Assembly (NCBI RefSeq): GCF_944381005.1
Contig: NZ_CALWJM010000006.1
Location: forward strand, 1 to 64,000
Length of the DNA: 64,000 bases
Direction: 5' to 3'
Source: an uncultured Butyricicoccus sp.
GTDB lineage: Bacteria > Bacillota > Clostridia > Oscillospirales > Butyricicoccaceae
The notes beneath the pieces were generated by a model, which did no database searches, had not been told where the DNA came from, and worked only from the letters and a program-made list of their open reading frames with translations. The position numbers and the translations under genes were made by a program. Below, piece by piece: positions 60,604 through 64,000 of this stretch; position 1 is the first letter of the stretch, and every line of letters starts with the position of its first letter.

Positions 60604-61417
60604 ATGATAAGGGGGAAATCTGGTACAGGTCGGTGCGGCGCTGCTCCAAAACCGGACAGGCTTGACGCGCCGTTTGGATTCGCGTGTGGTCGCAGCTGAT
60701 AAAGGAAAGGCCGGGCGCGTCATGCAGCTCGAGCAACGCACCGCCATCGGGCGCATAAACCGCGCTTTGCCCTAAAAATACATGGGGCTTGGTGTGGTCG
60801 CAGCCCACCACAAAACAGCCGTTTTCGATGGCGCGCGCTTTGAGTAAGGTACGCCACTGTTCGGCCTTGCGTGGACCGCAGGTAAAAGCGGCTGTGACCA
60901 GAAGAAAATCAATGCCTTGCAGCGCTTGTAAGCGTGCCAGTTCGGGGAAGCGCAATTCGTAGCATACAATCAGACCGAATGTGCCGAACGGGGTGGAGAT
61001 GGGCGTAAACAGGGTATCGCCTGCGCGGAAGTGGTCGGATTCACGGTAAGAAAAGGCGTCGTAAAGCTGGCATTTGCGGTGCTTGGCCACCACCGTTCCG
61101 GCGCTGGAAATAATGACCGTTGTATTGTAGGGGCGCGGGTCGTCGGGCGTGGACTCAATGACCCCGCAGCTAATCCAAAGTCGATGGATGCGAGCCAGTT
61201 CACATAAACCGCGCACAAAGGGGCCGTCGAGCGACTGTCCGCCGGGAAAGGGCTGTCCTTCGGGCAACCGGCGCGCCGGATAGGTCATGGCATATTCGGG
61301 CAGCATGAGCATATGCGCCCGCCCTTCTGCTGCACCGGCAAAACGGGCAATGGCGGCCAGATTTTGTGCGGGGTCAGCGGCTGCATTGAATTGGGCGATG
61401 GCGAAAGCGGTTTTCAT
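60602..61417 (-). CDS. Carbon-nitrogen hydrolase (nitrilase superfamily)
   Basis: A 271-residue amidase-type enzyme. The catalytic Glu41 (LPEYAM), Lys115 (KHRKCQLYD) and Cys152 (VCYELRFPE) are all present. It is closest in style to the Nit2/omega-amidase or YafV branch, which hydrolyses alpha-keto acid amides or deaminated glutathione; the real substrate is not known. The ATG at 61417 has AAGGAGG upstream; the frame above is not coding. It is divergent from the PhnP-like gene. Confidence 0.9.
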   Translation of the reverse strand: MKTAFAIAQFNAAADPAQNLAAIARFAGAAEGRAHMLMLPEYAMTYPARRLPEGQPFPGGQSLDGPFVRGLCELARIHRLWISCGVIESTPDDPRPYNTTVIISSAGTVVAKHRKCQLYDAFSYRESDHFRAGDTLFTPISTPFGTFGLIVCYELRFPELARLQALQGIDFLLVTAAFTCGPRKAEQWRTLLKARAIENGCFVVGCDHTKPHVFLGQSAVYAPDGGALLELHDAPGLSFISCDHTRIQTARQACPVLEQRRTDLYQISPLS

Positions 61418-61510
61418 CTCAATTCCTCCTTGAAGGTGTATTGTGGGTGCATCACTTGAAAAATACGGGCTTGCATGATATGCTGAGGTCAAAAGGGGAG
61501 GGATATGACC

Positions 61511-62380
61511 ATGCAGATTACCTTTTTGGGCACTGGCGCTGCCAGTGCGGTTCCACTGCCGTTTTGTACCTGTTCACTTTGTCAAACGGCGCGCCGTCTG
61601 GGGGCAAAAGAATTGCGTGCCCGGTCGGCCTTGCTGGTCAATGATGATTTGATGATAGACTTCGGCCCCGATGCCGTACCGTCTGCTCAGCGCATGGGAA
61701 AGGATTTGACGCGCGTGCGCACCTTGTTGATAACGCACGCACATCGCGACCATTTTGACCCCGGCCATCTGGTCACGCGCCTGTCGGAATACGGCTGCCC
61801 ACCCGCGCCGCCGCTGGTGCTGGCGGCATCGCCCGCGACGCTTGCCCAGTTGTCTGTGTGGCTGGAAGCCGAGGAGACGGGCACCAGCCTGCAAACCAAG
61901 CGAGGATGTGAGCGGTTGGGGTTGACCGTTCGGCCACTCGCGGCGGGGCAGTCGTTTGGCACAGACCGGTACACCATTACCGGTCTGTATTCTCATCACG
62001 CGCCCGATTGTGACAGCCGAATGTATCTGGTAGACGATGGGCACAACGCGCTGTTGTATGCGGTGGATACACCAGCGTTTGAACAGGATGTATGGGACGC
62101 ATTGGAGCAGACTGGCTGTTCGTTTTCGTGCGTAGTGATAGACCATACCTACGGCATTGCACCGCCCGATGTGCAGCAATTGGCGCTTGACCATATGGAC
62201 GCGCAACAGGTGGAGCAAACGGCGAATGAATTGCGCGAGCGCGACCTGCTGCGCACGGGCGCGGCGGTCTATGCAACCCATCTTTCCCATGAATGGATGC
62301 TGCCGCACGAACAGATGACGTGTTATGCGCGGGCGCACGGCTATGAGATTGCGTGGGACGGGCTGACGCTGACGCTTTGA
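61511..62380 (+). CDS. PhnP-like metallo-beta-lactamase-fold phosphodiesterase
   Basis: A 289-residue metal hydrolase. The active-site motif THAHRDHFD lies at 75-83 (His76, His78, Asp80, His81). A structural zinc group, Cys19-x-Cys21-x-x-Cys24, is the PhnP mark, and further histidines lie near 163-165 (YSHH) and 206 (DHTYG). PhnP cleaves cyclic phosphodiesters, but no phosphonate genes are near. The ATG at 61511 has eight-base spacing from GGGAGGG; the one at 61505 is too close. Confidence 0.85.
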   Translation: MQITFLGTGAASAVPLPFCTCSLCQTARRLGAKELRARSALLVNDDLMIDFGPDAVPSAQRMGKDLTRVRTLLITHAHRDHFDPGHLVTRLSEYGCPPAPPLVLAASPATLAQLSVWLEAEETGTSLQTKRGCERLGLTVRPLAAGQSFGTDRYTITGLYSHHAPDCDSRMYLVDDGHNALLYAVDTPAFEQDVWDALEQTGCSFSCVVIDHTYGIAPPDVQQLALDHMDAQQVEQTANELRERDLLRTGAAVYATHLSHEWMLPHEQMTCYARAHGYEIAWDGLTLTL

Positions 62381-62608
62381 CAACTATCAGATAGATTGAT
62401 AGTATTATACCGTACAACCGGACGCAGAACAAGATAGCAATGCGGGCACAGTAGTCCCCAAAACAAATACACCAAAGAATCCAAGTTTTTCACCCCGAAT
62501 CCGTACTTTTTCGTCCGTTTTGTCCATAAATTTTCGGGGTTGTTTGTGATATAATAGTAAAAATTGAGTAAAAGAAACATAGAGATTAGAGGAGAACGGA
62601 CAAAAGTT
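62381..62608 (+). promoter_or_regulatory. Intergenic region and promoter of the LTA-synthase-like gene
   Basis: A small hairpin ACTATCA/TGATAGT (62382-62402) follows the PhnP-like gene. TGA-TATAAT (62547-62555) is an extended -10 for the next gene, with only a weak -35. Nothing else was recognised in the 150 bases between them. Confidence 0.5.
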
Positions 62609-64000
62609 ATGGAAACCCTTGCAAAATCAAAGGCTGGCGCAAAAGCCAGTGCAGGGATACGCACCGGTATTCGCCTGCCGCAACTTCCTAGTTGGTGTAA
62701 TTGGCTGTTTGCGCCGCTCGCGGCCGCGGTCATTACCCTCTGTGCAACTTGGATTCAGCTGGAAGAACAAATTTTTACATACCGCTTTTTCTGGGTGGAA
62801 AGCCTGTGGTGGCACCGTGCCGCATGGTTTGCCGGATGGGTGTTTTTAACGCTGGTATATCTATTCTTTTTGGGTCTGACCAACCGCCCGCCGGTTGCCG
62901 TGACGCTGACTTCTATCTTCCTTTGTGTGCCCGCACTCATTTGCTATTATAAATTGCAGTTGCGCGGTGAACCGTTTTTGCCGTGGGATTTCGCGCAGGC
63001 GGGAGAAGCCTTTGACGTAGCGGGAAAAGCCGGCCTTTGGGTCACGAAATCCATGTGCGGCGCGGCGGCGGTGCTGGTTGCATTGCTGCTTTTGTCCTGC
63101 TTTTTAGCGCGCCCCCGTCTGACTTGGAAGCGCTGGCTGGCGCGCACGCTGCTGCCGCTTGCTGGTGTGTTTGCAATGGTGTTCGGCGTGTTCTTGCAGG
63201 AGCATGTCACCAAAGATATCTTGTATATCTCGCCCGATGCGTGGATGCAAGACCGCTATTACCGCAATTATGGCTTAGTGACCGCATTCTTCACCAATAT
63301 GCAGGTCATGCAGGTGCAGGGGCCGGAAGGGTACAGTCAAGAGGCTGTCCAGCAGGTACTAAACGGTGTGGGCAAAGACAACCAGCCCTATTTTGCGGCC
63401 AGCTATGCTACACAGGGGGATAATGCGGTGCAAACACCGACCGTCATCTATATTCAGGCCGAAGCGTTCTGGGACCCGTCGGAACTGCCCGGCGTGACCT
63501 TTGACCAGCCCATCACGCCCAATATCCAGCGCACAAAAAATGAAATGGCGTTCGGCAAGTGCTATTCACCGCGCTTCGGTGGTGGCACTTGCGATGTAGA
63601 GTGCGAAGCGCTGACCGGATTTTCCATGGAGTATCTGCCCAGCAGCTGTAAGCCCTATGTTGAATACATCCATAGCCCAACCGCGTCCATTGCCTCGTTC
63701 CGCAAGACGCAGGGCTACCAGACCAAAGCCATTCACGGTTACTACGCCAAGTACTGGAACCGTGAAAACGCCTATGCTGACTTGGGCTTTGATGACTTTA
63801 TCAGCTTGGAGGACATGGACAACCCGGAGCGCAAGCGCCCGTGTGACTGGGAAGGCGGCTTGGTCACCGAGGATGAAATGGCGCGTCAAATTATAGATGC
63901 GTTTGAGGGCAAAGACCCGAATGCACCGCTGTTTTTGCACGCAGTCACCATTCAGAACCATTTGGCGTACACGCCGGACAACTATCCGGACGACGAGCGG
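62609..64000 (+). CDS. Lipoteichoic-acid-synthase-like sulfatase-domain protein (5' part)
   Basis: The first 464 residues are in the window; the frame runs off the end. A basic cytoplasmic start (1-30) is followed by five transmembrane segments (about 33-205), then an extracellular alkaline-phosphatase-like domain with the metal-binding Glu in YIQAEAFWD and the catalytic Thr327 in GGGTCDVECEALTG. LtaS-type enzymes transfer glycerol phosphate to a glycolipid at the outer membrane face. GGAG lies 14 bases before the ATG, an unusually long gap, so a weak start or another site is possible. Confidence 0.87.
   Translation, partial: METLAKSKAGAKASAGIRTGIRLPQLPSWCNWLFAPLAAAVITLCATWIQLEEQIFTYRFFWVESLWWHRAAWFAGWVFLTLVYLFFLGLTNRPPVAVTLTSIFLCVPALICYYKLQLRGEPFLPWDFAQAGEAFDVAGKAGLWVTKSMCGAAAVLVALLLLSCFLARPRLTWKRWLARTLLPLAGVFAMVFGVFLQEHVTKDILYISPDAWMQDRYYRNYGLVTAFFTNMQVMQVQGPEGYSQEAVQQVLNGVGKDNQPYFAASYATQGDNAVQTPTVIYIQAEAFWDPSELPGVTFDQPITPNIQRTKNEMAFGKCYSPRFGGGTCDVECEALTGFSMEYLPSSCKPYVEYIHSPTASIASFRKTQGYQTKAIHGYYAKYWNRENAYADLGFDDFISLEDMDNPERKRPCDWEGGLVTEDEMARQIIDAFEGKDPNAPLFLHAVTIQNHLAYTPDNYPDDER

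Overview
The window looks like a chromosomal segment of a spore-forming, low-to-moderate GC Gram-positive bacterium of the class Clostridia. Most reading frames use a clearly GC-rich third position. The evidence for a spore former is the set of sporulation genes ylbJ, yqfC, yqfD and a SpoVD-type penicillin-binding protein. A MurE with a DNPR motif (meso-diaminopimelate peptidoglycan), a lipoteichoic-acid-synthase-like protein and the Clostridia-type gene order (dgkA-era-yqzL-recO, spoVD-murE-murF-mraY-ftsW-murG-ftsQ-ftsZ) also fit. An Oscillospirales (Ruminococcaceae/Butyricicoccaceae-like) host is my inference from protein style; 16S is not in the window, so this is not proven.

Layout. 1-545: the last bases of a 23S rRNA, a structured 335-base spacer, 5S rRNA and its terminator. 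550-4050: plus-strand housekeeping genes (alpha/beta hydrolase, TtcA/TilS-like ATPase, parvulin foldase) and a previously easy-to-miss 33-residue gene on the minus strand. 4061-12520: minus-strand block with ArsC/Spx-like reductase, mfd, nifU, nifS, a copper-amine-oxidase-N domain exoprotein and an iron alcohol dehydrogenase. 12797-16463: CmpB-like membrane protein facing a minus operon of ylbJ, a four-Cys small protein and dacF. 16567-24347: a tightly packed plus operon yqfC-yqfD-phoH-ybeY-dgkA-era-yqzL-recO-mutS2 (sporulation, ribosome maturation, recombination). 24590-28317: an HPr/Crh-like protein, uvrC, rsmD, coaD and a coiled-coil protein. 28492-41864: the division and cell-wall cluster, rsmH to ftsZ, without mraZ, murD, murC, or ftsA.

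41880-64000: accessory and membrane functions. These are corA behind a structured leader that looks like a translational switch; an ECF sigma factor with its DUF4179 anti-sigma-type partner; an MFS transporter and yaaA from mirrored divergent promoters; a MarR regulator; DUF554; a VTC polyphosphate-polymerase/DUF4956/CotH cassette; ktrA; two adjacent G3E (CobW) GTPases, one with a 31-histidine linker; an FHA-FtsW/RodA plus PbpA elongation or sporulation pair; an AraC regulator divergent from a MATE exporter with a terminator in its leader; a nitrilase; a PhnP-like hydrolase; and the first 464 residues of an LTA-synthase-like protein cut by the window end.

The best candidates for undescribed biology are the corA leader RNA (41894-42006), the MATE leader attenuator, the 33-residue orphan gene, the HPr homologue with Tyr15, the duplicated GNRA hairpins and 32-base palindrome in the 23S-5S spacer, and the unusual rsmH leader. 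No phage, insertion sequence, CRISPR array or tRNA gene was seen.
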